In this document: in pieces, positions 34,430 through 43,180 of the stretch | Layout of the letters: each line of letters begins with the position of its first letter | How positions within the stretch are numbered: the stretch's first letter is position 1 | Assembly (NCBI GenBank): GCA_963169455.1 | Contig: CAUJDW010000047.1 | Location: 1 to 64,000, forward strand | Length of the DNA stretch: 64,000 nt | Direction of reading: 5' to 3' | From: Bacteroidota bacterium | GTDB lineage: Bacteria; Bacteroidota; Bacteroidia; Chitinophagales; Saprospiraceae | The notes under the pieces: model-generated | Database searches by the model: none | Told to the model about the DNA's origin: nothing | What the model saw: only the letters and a program-made list of their open reading frames with translations | Made by a program: the position numbers and the translations under genes

Positions 34430-34778
34430 GAACGGGAACTGCCTAAGAAGTGCGCTTTTAGGCTCCCGTGGAAAATATTGAACCGCCAAGACGCGGAGAA
34501 CACAAAGATTTACGCAAAGACGCTGCGTTCTTTGCATCCTTTATGTTTGTAAAAAACGCAGGGACGCAGAGAACGCAGGGGTTTTACGCGAGTAAGCCAG
34601 TACGTCATTACGTCAACAAGCCAAATTTCCGTCTGCGGGCTGCTCTGCGTCTAAGCCGTTAATTATTCGGAGCCATTCCTTTTTGAGACAGCCTCCAACA
34701 CGAGGCGAAGCGTGTTAAACCCAGTTTATAAAACTTTTATTCGCGGGCCGGAGGCCCGCGTTCCAAAACAAAGCACTT
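34430..34778. repeat. Intergenic region with degenerate acgcagag repeats and small palindromes
   Basis: 349 bp without a gene. 34480-34585 is a loose array of AACGCAGAG/ACGCAAAG-like words, a type of low-complexity intergenic DNA seen in several environmental phyla. AACACG/CGTGTT (34697-34716) forms a small hairpin. A perfect 8-bp palindrome CGCGGGCC-GGA-GGCCCGCG lies at 34742-34760. The 20-mer GGCCGGAGGCCCGCGTTCCA (34746-34765) recurs exactly at 50602-50621. Confidence 0.6.
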
Positions 34779-35207
34779 ATGAACCCTATCCTGAAAAACA
34801 TTCTGGCCGCCCTGGCAGGCCTTGTCGCCGGAAGCGTAGTGAACATGGGCATCATCATGCTCAGCGGTTCCATTGTCCCTCCTCCGGAAGGCGTGGACCC
34901 CACCAGCATGGAGAGCATTAAAGCCTCCATGCACCTGTACGAGCCGAAGCATTTCCTCTTCCCCTTCCTGGCGCACGCGCTCGGCACATTAGCCGGCGCC
35001 TGGCTGGCCGCCCTGATCGCGGCGAGCCACAAAATGAAGTTCGCCCTGGGGGTTGGCGCCTTTTTCCTGGTCGGCGGCATCGCCAACACCTTTATGCTTC
35101 CGGCGCCCATCTGGTTTATCATCCTGGACCTGGCAGCGGCCTATATACCGATGGCATGGCTGGGCGGCAGGCTGGCTATGGGGAAAAGGCAGGAGGCAGC
35201 GCCCTAG
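34779..35207 (+). CDS. Conserved four-helix membrane protein
   Basis: 142 residues with four predicted membrane segments: ILAALAGLVAGSVVNMGIIML, FPFLAHALGTLAGAWLAALIA, FALGVGAFFLVGGIANTFML and IWFIILDLAAAYIPMAWLGG. A short extracytoplasmic loop carries PPPEGVDPTSMESIKASM. This pattern is common in a widespread Bacteroidota family of uncharacterised small membrane proteins. It has no partner operon, sitting between the 34.5-kb and 35.4-kb repeat regions. Function not known. Confidence 0.72.
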   Translation: MNPILKNILAALAGLVAGSVVNMGIIMLSGSIVPPPEGVDPTSMESIKASMHLYEPKHFLFPFLAHALGTLAGAWLAALIAASHKMKFALGVGAFFLVGGIANTFMLPAPIWFIILDLAAAYIPMAWLGGRLAMGKRQEAAP

Positions 35208-35531
35208 TGCTGTCGGCCTTCGATATGCACCCAAGCCTGACGGCCGGCAGCCCAGGGCCGCCGGGAATGCCCGTAACGCGCAAATTTATTTGCGACGTTA
35301 AATGCAAGTGATTGAAAAATAATGTTTTATAATTCCAGCCTCTCAAATAAATTTGAGGGCTACTTATTCCCGGCCTCTCAAATAAATTTGAGGGCTACTT
35401 ATTCCCGGCCACCCAGGGTCGAAGCCTCTCAAATAAATTTGAGGGCTACTTATTCCCGGCCTCTCAAATAAATTTGAGGGCTACTTATTCCCGGCCACCA
35501 GGGCCGAAGGCGGGCCATAAGCATTAAACCA
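35208..35531. repeat. Nested palindromic repeats (35-bp units in two 86-bp blocks)
   Basis: 324-bp gap. The core CTCAAATAAATTTGAG, a perfect 7-bp inverted repeat, occurs at 35342, 35377, 35428 and 35463. Units within each pair are 35 bp apart, and the second pair is offset from the first by 86 bp, so a block of two units plus a GC-rich spacer (ccaccagggccgaag type) has duplicated. The remainder of the gap has no gene signal. Function unknown; it may be a transcript end or a dispersed repeat. Confidence 0.85.
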
Positions 35532-36167
35532 ATGAAAGGAAACAATCGCTTTTTCAGCTATTACCGCCTGGCCTTTCTGAGGCCGGGCCAGGCGTTCGAA
35601 CAATTGATATCAGACAAGCGCCTGCTGGCTTTGAGCTTCCGGGCCGTGGCCATCATGGCGATCCTGTACACCTTCGTTTACATCTTTCTGATTTTCGGAG
35701 GCGGGCAGCCCTTCAAACCATGGCTGGATATCCCACTGGATGCGTACTACCGCTACAATGTATTCTTCTGTGCGCCGAGCATGTTCCTGGGCTGGATTCT
35801 CGCCGCGGGCGTGGTGCAACTCCTGGCCCGTATGTTCTCCGGGCAGGGCGCTTTCGAACAGACCCTGGCCGTTTTCGGCTTCGGAATAGGCGTTGCTTCC
35901 TGGTCGACGGGCGTGCATGACATCCTGACCAGCTTTCTGGGGGCCATCCAGGTGATAAACCAGCGGGATTATGAGCTTGCCCTGAATTCCCCGACGATCT
36001 GGCGGGCTTTGCTGTGGATACAGATGGGCATTTATCTGCTTTGGTTCATCTTTTTGTTTTCCCGGGGCGTCAGGGCAACCCACGGGCTGAAGCCCGGGCC
36101 GTCCATACTGCTCGGAACGATTGGCTTCCTCGTTTATCAGTTGTTTTTCCTGATCTTCAACAGGTGA
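35532..36167 (+). CDS. Yip1-family membrane protein
   Basis: 211 residues with five membrane segments: AVAIMAILYTFVYIFLIFGG, FFCAPSMFLGWILAAGVVQLLA, TLAVFGFGIGVASWSTGVHDIL, LLWIQMGIYLLWFIFLFS and SILLGTIGFLVYQLFFLIF. The N-terminal RLAFLRPGQAFEQLISDKRLL and the overall layout match the Yip1 domain proteins of bacteria, whose role is unknown. It has no close neighbour on the same strand, and a strong hairpin follows the stop. Confidence concerns family only. Confidence 0.7.
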   Translation: MKGNNRFFSYYRLAFLRPGQAFEQLISDKRLLALSFRAVAIMAILYTFVYIFLIFGGGQPFKPWLDIPLDAYYRYNVFFCAPSMFLGWILAAGVVQLLARMFSGQGAFEQTLAVFGFGIGVASWSTGVHDILTSFLGAIQVINQRDYELALNSPTIWRALLWIQMGIYLLWFIFLFSRGVRATHGLKPGPSILLGTIGFLVYQLFFLIFNR

Positions 36168-36196
36168 GGGCGGGCTAAGCAGGCCGGAGCCCGCCC
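36168..36196. terminator. Bidirectional terminator between convergent genes
   Basis: GGGCGGGCT (36168-36176) pairs with AGCCCGCCC (36188-36196) around an 11-nt loop. It begins right after the Yip1-family stop and precedes the stop of the outer-membrane receptor on the other strand, so it may end both. There is no strong T-run. Confidence 0.55.
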
Positions 36197-36216
36197 CTGG
36201 AAAGAGGAGTAGCCTG

Positions 36217-38718
36217 CTAAAACTGCATTTCCCCATTATCTTCTTCTTCCCGCCCTCCGTTCCTGCGCGCCTGTTTCTGCTGGTTGATCCGGTAGTTCAG
36301 CGTCAGGTTGGCCTGCGTGGGATGCCGCTGAAAGTTGCCCTCCGAATAGAAATCTTCTCCTTCGGAGATGAAGCGGAAGCGGCGGGTGTTGAATACGTCG
36401 CGAACGCTGAACGTGAGGGTTCCCTTACCCCGGAGGATATCTGCACTGGCGCCCAGGTCGGCGCTGGCCATGGATTGGCGGCGGCCCTGAGGCGTGTCCT
36501 GAGGGGCCCGGTAATTGAACCGCAGTTGCAGGTCGAGTTTTTTCCATAAGGTGAATCGAGAGGAGCCGCGCACGAACCAGCTATAGGTATCGGCGTAAAG
36601 CGTCGTATCTATATTGCCTCCGTCAGTGATGGCGCGGAAGAAGTTGGCGTTTCCATCGAGGCTCCACCAGGCATAAGGCGAAAAAGATCCGCTCAGGTCA
36701 AGCCCCCAGGCGTCTCCAGTGGCGAGGTTTTCGGGCCGGGTTAAGGTGGCGCCGTTCTCCTGCACCCTTCGAATGCGCTCGATGGCCCCGGTAGTATGCC
36801 GGTAGTAGACCGAGCTGCTCAGAGAGCCCTTGTCCCAGTATTTGAGGTGCCCCGCCTCAATGGAGTGGGTGAATTCCGGGTCGATATTGGGGTTGCCGCT
36901 GAAGAAATTGCGGCTGTCGCTGAACGAGAAAAAAGGGTTGAGATCCCAGAATCTCGGGCGGCGCAGGCGGCGGCTGTAGCTGATTTGCACCGCGTTGTCG
37001 GCCGGCAGTTTGTATGTAATGTGGGCGCTGGGGAAGAGGTTCAGGTAGTTGCGCTCGTTCTGCTCCTGTGTCTGGAGCAATTCGGTTGAAACGAAGCTCC
37101 ACTCAGGCCGCAGGCCCAGCTGATAGGAGAACCGCCCCTGCTCATTACCATAGATGAGGTAGGCGGCCAGGATATTTTCCCTGTAGCGGAAATTATTGCT
37201 CAGGCCGGGCAGGGAGGCCCACTGGCCGTCGCCGAGTTCTTCCACCAGGTAATCATTGTTGATATTTCGGAAGGAACTCCTCCAGCCGGCTTCGAATTTG
37301 CCTTTCTTTCCGAAGGGGTTCACATAGTCGGCCTGGGCGATCAGCATGTGTTCCCGCTCCCGGTTGCTGGAGCGCTGCAGCAGGCTGGGCACACCGGATG
37401 GCGCCCAGCCCGGCAGGAAGAACTGCTCTGTCAGGCCTGAGCCCTCATCTTCGGTATTGTCCTGATAGCGGATGTCGGCCGTGAATTCGTGGCCTTCCCG
37501 TTCGAAAGTGCGGCGGTAGGTGAGGGCATATTCAGTATTAAGCTCTTTCTCTGTCTCGTCGTCTGAGCGGCGGGAATTGGCCGTTGGGTTGTCCAGCGTG
37601 AAAAGGTAATCGTAGTACTCCAGCAGGCCGGTGTTGTTTTCTTTGCCTCGCCGATAGGTAAAGGCGGCGGTCAGCACGTTTTTGGGGTCGAAGAAATAAT
37701 CGGCGCCGCCGCGAATGTTGGCCGACCAGCCGCCACGGGTTTCATCTTCCCACTGCCTGGTAATAAAGGTGGTGTCTCCGCCGAATATTTCCTGGTACTG
37801 GTAACCGGAAGAGGGCGACCGCCGGAAGGAAGGGCCGATGTTGGTGAACAGGTTCAGTTTCTGCGTCCGGTAGTTCAGGTTGACGGAGCCGATATAGTTC
37901 CGGGGATAACCGAGTGTGAGGTCAAAGGAGCCGTTGACTCCCTGCGCGCGTTCCTTTTTCAGTACGATATTGATAATGCCGGCCATGCCTTCCGCTTCGT
38001 AACGGGCCGAAGGGTTGGTGATCACCTCGATGCGGCTGATCAGGTTGGCGGGCAGTTGCCGCAGCCCCCCGGCGCCGCTGATGCCGATCAGGCCGGAAGG
38101 CTTGCCGTCGATGAGGATGCGCACGTTTTCACTGCCCCGCAGGCTGACGTTTCCCTCCACATCGACCTGTACGGAAGGCACGTTGTCGAGGATGTCCTGC
38201 GCCGTGCCCCCCATGCTGCTGATGTCCTGCCCGACATTGTAAATCTTTTTGTCGAGGGCAAACTGCATCTGGCTGGCCTGCGTTTCCACGACCACTTCGC
38301 TAAGCACCTCCGCTTCAGGTTCAATGGCGACCTGGCCCAGATCCAGGACGGGCCGGGCTGCCGATAAGTACAGGCTGTCAACGATTTTGGGCCGGTAACC
38401 GAGGAATTCAATTTTCAGAAAATAATAAAAGCCGGCCGGCGCTTTCAGGCTGAACATGCCGGCTGCATCGGTTATGGCGCCGTTGACGAGCGTGCTGTCC
38501 GAATGCCGGAAAAGGGTGATGGCGGCGTACTCCAGGGGCTGTTGCGTGCCCACATCGATGACCTTGCCCGCCAGAGTAGCCGGCGGTGGCGAAGCCTCCG
38601 CAGCAGCCTGGGGGTGGCTGTCCTGCGCCATGGCGCCCGGGGCGGAGAACAGGATGGCAGAAAAAGGAAGGATGAACAGGAAGAGATGCCGTGGGTTCAT
38701 ATTTTTCAAGGATTTCAT
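36217..38718 (-). CDS. TonB-dependent receptor-like outer membrane protein
   Basis: 833 residues from ATG at 38716-38718 (an internal ATG six codons later is also possible). The N-terminal signal peptide (FILPFSAILFSAPGAMAQ) is followed by a carboxypeptidase-regulatory-like domain at about 50-130 (GKVIDVGTQQPLEYAAITLF). A TonB plug follows, with DNVPSVQVDVEGNVSLRGSENVRILIDGKPSG and IEVITNPSARYEAEGMAGIINIVLKK, then a large beta-barrel ending in a Phe residue (EMQF). This is the OMP_b-brl_3 group common in Bacteroidota. It is divergent from the LytS/LytTR genes. Substrate unknown; no SusD partner is adjacent. Confidence 0.93.
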   Translation of the reverse strand: MKSLKNMNPRHLFLFILPFSAILFSAPGAMAQDSHPQAAAEASPPPATLAGKVIDVGTQQPLEYAAITLFRHSDSTLVNGAITDAAGMFSLKAPAGFYYFLKIEFLGYRPKIVDSLYLSAARPVLDLGQVAIEPEAEVLSEVVVETQASQMQFALDKKIYNVGQDISSMGGTAQDILDNVPSVQVDVEGNVSLRGSENVRILIDGKPSGLIGISGAGGLRQLPANLISRIEVITNPSARYEAEGMAGIINIVLKKERAQGVNGSFDLTLGYPRNYIGSVNLNYRTQKLNLFTNIGPSFRRSPSSGYQYQEIFGGDTTFITRQWEDETRGGWSANIRGGADYFFDPKNVLTAAFTYRRGKENNTGLLEYYDYLFTLDNPTANSRRSDDETEKELNTEYALTYRRTFEREGHEFTADIRYQDNTEDEGSGLTEQFFLPGWAPSGVPSLLQRSSNREREHMLIAQADYVNPFGKKGKFEAGWRSSFRNINNDYLVEELGDGQWASLPGLSNNFRYRENILAAYLIYGNEQGRFSYQLGLRPEWSFVSTELLQTQEQNERNYLNLFPSAHITYKLPADNAVQISYSRRLRRPRFWDLNPFFSFSDSRNFFSGNPNIDPEFTHSIEAGHLKYWDKGSLSSSVYYRHTTGAIERIRRVQENGATLTRPENLATGDAWGLDLSGSFSPYAWWSLDGNANFFRAITDGGNIDTTLYADTYSWFVRGSSRFTLWKKLDLQLRFNYRAPQDTPQGRRQSMASADLGASADILRGKGTLTFSVRDVFNTRRFRFISEGEDFYSEGNFQRHPTQANLTLNYRINQQKQARRNGGREEEDNGEMQF

Positions 38719-38869
38719 GGATAGCCCGTTTGTTGCAAAGGTGGGCCGGCGGGCAACAGGAACCAAAAAAGATTGGCGAACGGCAATTTGCATGTGGTAA
38801 AGCTCCATGTCCGGAAAACCAAAGGAATAAAGCCGTTTGCCATTGTTTTTTTGAGGTTCGCTTGAAAAA

Positions 38870-38900
38870 TTTGCACCCTCCTGCTAAAAGCCGAACTTTG
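38870..38900 (+). promoter_or_regulatory. Promoter of the LytS/LytTR operon
   Basis: -33 element TTTG (38870-38873) and -7 element GAACTTTG (38893-38900, 7 of 8 matches to TAnnTTTG), separated by 19 bp, the expected Bacteroidota spacing. Transcription would start within a few bases of the ATG at 38907, so the mRNA may be leaderless or nearly so. Confidence 0.55.
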
Positions 38901-38906
38901 GCCGTT

Positions 38907-39956
38907 ATGAAAGCCTCCATTCTCAAAAAGGTGTTTCGGCAGTGGGTGTCTTCTGAAGCGGTTTTTATCCTTCTGCTGTGGGTGATCTACTTCATCAGCC
39001 TGGCTTTCTCCAAGGAACGCCCGCATATCCATTACTGGGATTTTATCTTTGCCGCCAATTATTTCCTTGCCGTCCTCGCCATTAATTACCTGCTGCTTCC
39101 CCGCTTTTTTTACCGGAAGCGATATTTTACATTCCTGTTCTGCAGCCTGATAGCCATTGCCCTGTCCGTGGCCATTAAAGAGGTGTTGCTGGAGCCTGTT
39201 TTTTTGTCCGGGCACGGCATGGGCCGGAGGTCGGCGGAAGGAGGCCTTCGCGATATATCAGAGATCGGGCCGGTCATTCTGCTTTTCGTCGGCTTCAAAC
39301 TGGCCTGGGATAATTTGAAAAAACAGTCCAGGCTCGAAGAACTGGAAAAGGAAAAGGCGGAGAGCGAACTGCAGTTCCTGAAGTCCCAGCTCAACCCCCA
39401 TTTTCTGTTCAACAACCTGAATAACCTGTACTCCTACGCCCTGGATAAATCGGAGAAAACGCCGGAGATCATCCTGCAGCTTTCCAACATCATGCGTTAC
39501 ATGCTTTACGAAAGCCGTGAAAAATACGTGCCGCTGGAAAAGGAACTGGCCTGCCTGCAGGATTACATCCACCTGCAGGATCTGCAGATGGAAAGCCGTG
39601 GAAAGGTTGAATATGCCGAAAAGGGAGAAACCTCCGGATGGATGATCGCACCGCTCCTGCTGATCCCATTTGTGGAAAACAGCTTCAAGCACAGCCTCTC
39701 CAGCCAGGCAGAGGGTATTTTTATTGATATAAAAGTGGACATTCAGGAAGATCAGCTTAATTTTCAATGCGCCAACAGCTACCTGCCTACAGGCGCCGGA
39801 ACAGGCAGATATGTCGCCAGCGGCATCGGGCTGGAAAATGTTAAAAGGAGGCTGGAATTGCTGTATGCCGGCCGGCACCGGCTGGATATCCAACCCGGAG
39901 AGGGGGAGCGGTACGTGGTGAATCTGGCTCTTACCCTGTCCTTCGCCGCTGAATAG
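38907..39956 (+). CDS. LytS-type sensor histidine kinase
   Basis: 349 residues. Four membrane segments at about 15-130 (EAVFILLLWVIYFISLAF, FIFAANYFLAVLAINYLLL, YFTFLFCSLIAIALSVA, EIGPVILLFVGFKLAW) are followed by a short coiled coil (LEELEKEKAESELQFLKSQL). The His_kinase box LNPHFLFNNLNNLY places the phospho-His at H165. The ATPase domain carries MIAPLLLIPFVENSFKH and GIGLENVKRRLELLY. An open frame extends upstream to 38691 but crosses the promoter; the ATG at 38907 fits the promoter position. It forms an operon with the LytTR response regulator 26 bp downstream. Confidence 0.93.
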   Translation: MKASILKKVFRQWVSSEAVFILLLWVIYFISLAFSKERPHIHYWDFIFAANYFLAVLAINYLLLPRFFYRKRYFTFLFCSLIAIALSVAIKEVLLEPVFLSGHGMGRRSAEGGLRDISEIGPVILLFVGFKLAWDNLKKQSRLEELEKEKAESELQFLKSQLNPHFLFNNLNNLYSYALDKSEKTPEIILQLSNIMRYMLYESREKYVPLEKELACLQDYIHLQDLQMESRGKVEYAEKGETSGWMIAPLLLIPFVENSFKHSLSSQAEGIFIDIKVDIQEDQLNFQCANSYLPTGAGTGRYVASGIGLENVKRRLELLYAGRHRLDIQPGEGERYVVNLALTLSFAAE

Positions 39957-39982
39957 CCCCAAAACCCAAAAGCACGAACGCC

Positions 39983-40696
39983 ATGGAATACCGCTGCATC
40001 ATAATCGAAGACCAGCTTCCCGCCCAACGCATCCTGCAGCGCTACATCGCCGAGGTGGCGGGCCTGGAACTGTCAGGCGCCTTTACCGACCCGTTGGCTG
40101 CCCTGGACTTCATGCGCGAACATCCCATCGACATCATCTTCCTCGACATCCACCTGCCGAAACTGTCCGGCATGGATTTTCTGAAGGTGCTGCCCTATAA
40201 ACCCAAAGTCATTCTGACCACAGCCTTTTCGGAATACGCCCTGGAAGGATACGAATTTGAAGTGGTGGACTACCTGCTCAAACCCATCTCCTTCGAACGC
40301 TTCCTCAAGGCGGTGTCCAGGGTCATTTATCATCCGGAGGCGGGCCTCGCGGGGGCAGAGGGGACGGAAAACACGGCCGCCCTATCCTACGCTTTCGTCA
40401 AGTCGGACAAATCCATTCTGAAGATCGAGTTTGCAGACATCCTCTACGTCAAGTCCGACGATGTGTACACCTGGTTGCATACCCGCCAAAAGAACTACTT
40501 CCTGTCATATCCGCTGAAATACTGGCTCGGCCTGTTGCCGGCTGCCGATTTCTGCCAGATCCACAAATCCTATGTCGTCAACCTGCGGTGTATTGAAAAA
40601 ATCGAGGGCAACCAGGCCTTTATCCCTGGGGAAGCCTTGCCGATTGGGCGGAGTTTCCGGGAGTTTCTCATGAAAAAAATCGGCATGAAAGAATAG
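39983..40696 (+). CDS. LytTR-family response regulator
   Basis: 237 residues. The receiver domain has acidic pair E9/D10 and phospho-acceptor D55 in IIFLDIHLPKLSG, with the switch Thr and Lys in ILTTAFSEYA and YLLKPI. The C-terminal LytTR DNA-binding domain (from about 135) shows FVKSDKSILKIEFADILYVKSDD, FCQIHKSYVVNL and the final GEALPIGRSFREFL. It binds direct repeats as a dimer when phosphorylated, with the adjacent LytS kinase as cognate partner. A target may be the divergent receptor gene, though no obvious direct repeats were found. Confidence 0.95.
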   Translation: MEYRCIIIEDQLPAQRILQRYIAEVAGLELSGAFTDPLAALDFMREHPIDIIFLDIHLPKLSGMDFLKVLPYKPKVILTTAFSEYALEGYEFEVVDYLLKPISFERFLKAVSRVIYHPEAGLAGAEGTENTAALSYAFVKSDKSILKIEFADILYVKSDDVYTWLHTRQKNYFLSYPLKYWLGLLPAADFCQIHKSYVVNLRCIEKIEGNQAFIPGEALPIGRSFREFLMKKIGMKE

Positions 40697-40754
40697 TACA
40701 AAGGGAACTAAACAACCCTTTCAAGGCTATGCCTGCTGACATACTTCCCACTCC

Positions 40755-42071
40755 CTAAATCAGCCCCCTCGATTTCAGCTCCAGGTATTTGTTCACCGTA
40801 TTGACCGACAAATCGGCAGGGCGGGTGAGGACGGCCTGTATGCCGTACTGGCGCAGCTTCTGCACCATGCTGGATTTTTCGGTAAGGAACTTGCGCGCGA
40901 TAGTCTGGTGGTAGATGTCTTCCAGGGTTTTGGCCTCCGACTCGGCGAGAGCGCGGATTTCGGTATTTTCAAAGAAGATGACAACCAGCAGGTGGAAGGT
41001 ATTGATGCGGCGCAGGATGGGCAGCGCCCGCTCCAGGGCGTACATGCTTTCGAAATTGGTATAGAGCAGCAGGAGGCTGCGCCCGTTGATAAGTTTGCGG
41101 GCGGCGTAGTAGAGCATTTCGTAGTTGGCCTCCATCGGGCGCTCTTCCTCTTTGTACAGGGCGGCCAGTATCTTGCTGAGCTGCGTGCCCTTGCTGTCGG
41201 CCTTGACCGTCGCGCCGATCTTGTCGGAAAAGGTGATCAGCCCGGCGCGGTCGTACTTTTGCAGGGCGATGTTGGAGATTACCAGGCTGGTATTGATGGC
41301 GTAGTCCATCAGGCTGAGCCCTTCGAAGGGCATGCGCATGGCGCGGCTCTTGTCGATGATGCTGTACACCTGCTGGGCCCGCTCGTCTTCGTACTGGTTG
41401 ACCATCAGGGCGGCGCGGCGGCCGGTGGCCTTCCAGTTGATGCTGCGGTAGTCGTCGCCGCGCACGTAGTTCTTGATCTGATCGAACTCGTAGCTGTGCC
41501 CGATCCGGCGCAGCTTTTTGATGCCCTTGTGGTGCGTCACCCGGTCGAATGCCCGCAACTCGAACTGCTTCATCTGCAGGACGGAGGGGTAAACCGGCAC
41601 GCTCATGGGCTGATCGGTTAGGTAGCGGCGCTCCACCAGCCCCAGCAGGGTGGACAGAAAGGCATGGGTGGCGCCGAAGCTGTACTCGCCCCGCGCCAGC
41701 GGCCGCAGTTCGTATTCCAGGGCGGCGGCCTCGCCCGGTTTCAGCCGCAGGTTCAGCCCGAAATGGCGCTCCTGGAACTGGAACGGCAACTCGTCTATCA
41801 GATGGATGGAAAGCTGCAACCCCGACTGGTTCTCCAACTCCAGCCTGACGGTGTTGGGCTCGCCGAGGTTGAATATCCTGGGAGGCTTGCGCTCGCAGCG
41901 CACCGCCACCCGCCGGTTGAACAGCAGCAGCAGGTCGAGCAGCACCAGCGCCAGCACGAACAGGGCCTGGGCTGCCGGAAAAAGGGACGGCATCCAGAAG
42001 CTGGCAACAAAGAGCACTACCAGCATGCCGAACAGCAGGAAAAAACGCCTGGTGAGAAAGAGCTGCTTCAC
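40755..42071 (-). CDS. DUF58 domain protein (VWA-like), membrane-anchored
   Basis: 438 residues. Two N-terminal membrane segments (FFLLFGMLVVLFVASFW, AALFVLALVLLDLLLLF type) precede a beta-rich region. The DUF58 signature IKNYVRGDDYRSINWKATGRRAALMVNQYEDER lies at about 210-245, and a VWA-like fold follows (VYSIIDKSRAM, AGLITFSDKIGA). DUF58 proteins are regular partners of MoxR AAA+ ATPases, here 6 bp upstream. It is the last gene of a six-gene envelope cluster also containing SpoIIM- and RDD-type proteins. The exact role is unknown; chaperone or assembly work at the membrane is the leading idea. Confidence 0.88.
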   Translation of the reverse strand: MKQLFLTRRFFLLFGMLVVLFVASFWMPSLFPAAQALFVLALVLLDLLLLFNRRVAVRCERKPPRIFNLGEPNTVRLELENQSGLQLSIHLIDELPFQFQERHFGLNLRLKPGEAAALEYELRPLARGEYSFGATHAFLSTLLGLVERRYLTDQPMSVPVYPSVLQMKQFELRAFDRVTHHKGIKKLRRIGHSYEFDQIKNYVRGDDYRSINWKATGRRAALMVNQYEDERAQQVYSIIDKSRAMRMPFEGLSLMDYAINTSLVISNIALQKYDRAGLITFSDKIGATVKADSKGTQLSKILAALYKEEERPMEANYEMLYYAARKLINGRSLLLLYTNFESMYALERALPILRRINTFHLLVVIFFENTEIRALAESEAKTLEDIYHQTIARKFLTEKSSMVQKLRQYGIQAVLTRPADLSVNTVNKYLELKSRGLI

Positions 42072-42077
42072 GGTTCC

Positions 42078-43172
42078 TTATCTTGGCACTTCGATCTTCT
42101 GAACAATGCCCCGGATCACCTCCTCCGTCGTGTAGCCCTCCATCTCCCGCTCCGGGGTGAGGATGATGCGGTGGTTCAGCACGGGGTAAGCCACGTACTG
42201 GATGTCGTCGGGGGTGACGAAATCGCGGCCGGAAATAGCGGCCATGGCCTTGGCCATTTTCATCACTGCCAGCGAGGCCCGCGGTGAGGCGCCCAGGAAG
42301 AGGTCGCCGCTGTTGCGCGTTTCGTGGATGATCTGGGCGATGTAGTCCAGCAGTTCTTCCTTGATGTGCACCTGTTCCACCAGTTCCTGGCATTCCCTGA
42401 TCTCCGCAGCGGTGAAGACGGCTTTGACCACGTGGCGCTGGGCCAGCCTGAAATCGCTGCGGAACCGGCGCAGGATGGCCTTTTCCTCCTCCAGGTTGGG
42501 ATAACGCAGGTTGATCTTGATGAGGAAGCGGTCGAGCTGGGCTTCAGGCAGCTTGTAGGTGCCCTCCTGCTCGATGGGGTTCTGGGTGGCGACCACGAAA
42601 AAGGGGAACTCCATGGGGTAGGCCTGGCCGTCAACCGTCACCTGGTATTCTTCCATCACTTCAAAAAGCGCCGCCTGCGTCTTGGCCGGCGAGCGGTTGA
42701 TCTCGTCGATGAGGATGATGTTGGAGAAAATGGGGCCGGCATTGAAGGAAAACTCCGAGGTCTTCATATTGAAAACCGTGGTGCCCAGCACGTCGCTCGG
42801 CATCAGGTCGGGCGTAAACTGGATCCGGGAAAAGCCGACGTCGAGCGTCTGGGCCATGAGTTTGGCCGCCAGCGTTTTGGCGATGCCCGGCACGCCTTCC
42901 AGCAGGACGTGCCCGCCGGAGAACAGCCCCGCCAGCAACAAATCCATCAGCTCTTCCTGCCCGATGATCACCTTGTGCAATTCTTCCTTGATGCGGCCGA
43001 CGGCCAACTTCACCTTCGACAGTTCCATGCGGCTGCGCTGCCAGTGCTCCAGGCCTTCCTCCGCCCCGCCCGGATCAGGCCCGGGCGGGGGCGGCATAAA
43101 ACGGCCGTGCTCCTCCTGTTGCCCTTCCGGCTCCAGGGGAGTATCGTTTTCGTTCTTATCGTCAATGTGCAT
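42078..43172 (-). CDS. MoxR family AAA+ ATPase
   Basis: 364 residues. A poorly conserved N-terminal ~50 residues (Pro-rich) precede the ATPase: Walker A GVPGIAKT (93-100), Walker B IILIDEINRSPAKTQAAL, sensor segment FFVVATQNPIEQEG, and the C-terminal lid with GASPRASLAVMKMAKAMA. Typical MoxR with the DUF58 partner downstream and a DUF4350 protein upstream. It is likely to remodel a membrane or metal-protein client. No data on client identity. Confidence 0.95.
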   Translation of the reverse strand: MHIDDKNENDTPLEPEGQQEEHGRFMPPPPGPDPGGAEEGLEHWQRSRMELSKVKLAVGRIKEELHKVIIGQEELMDLLLAGLFSGGHVLLEGVPGIAKTLAAKLMAQTLDVGFSRIQFTPDLMPSDVLGTTVFNMKTSEFSFNAGPIFSNIILIDEINRSPAKTQAALFEVMEEYQVTVDGQAYPMEFPFFVVATQNPIEQEGTYKLPEAQLDRFLIKINLRYPNLEEEKAILRRFRSDFRLAQRHVVKAVFTAAEIRECQELVEQVHIKEELLDYIAQIIHETRNSGDLFLGASPRASLAVMKMAKAMAAISGRDFVTPDDIQYVAYPVLNHRIILTPEREMEGYTTEEVIRGIVQKIEVPR

Positions 43173-43180
43173 GCAAAATG

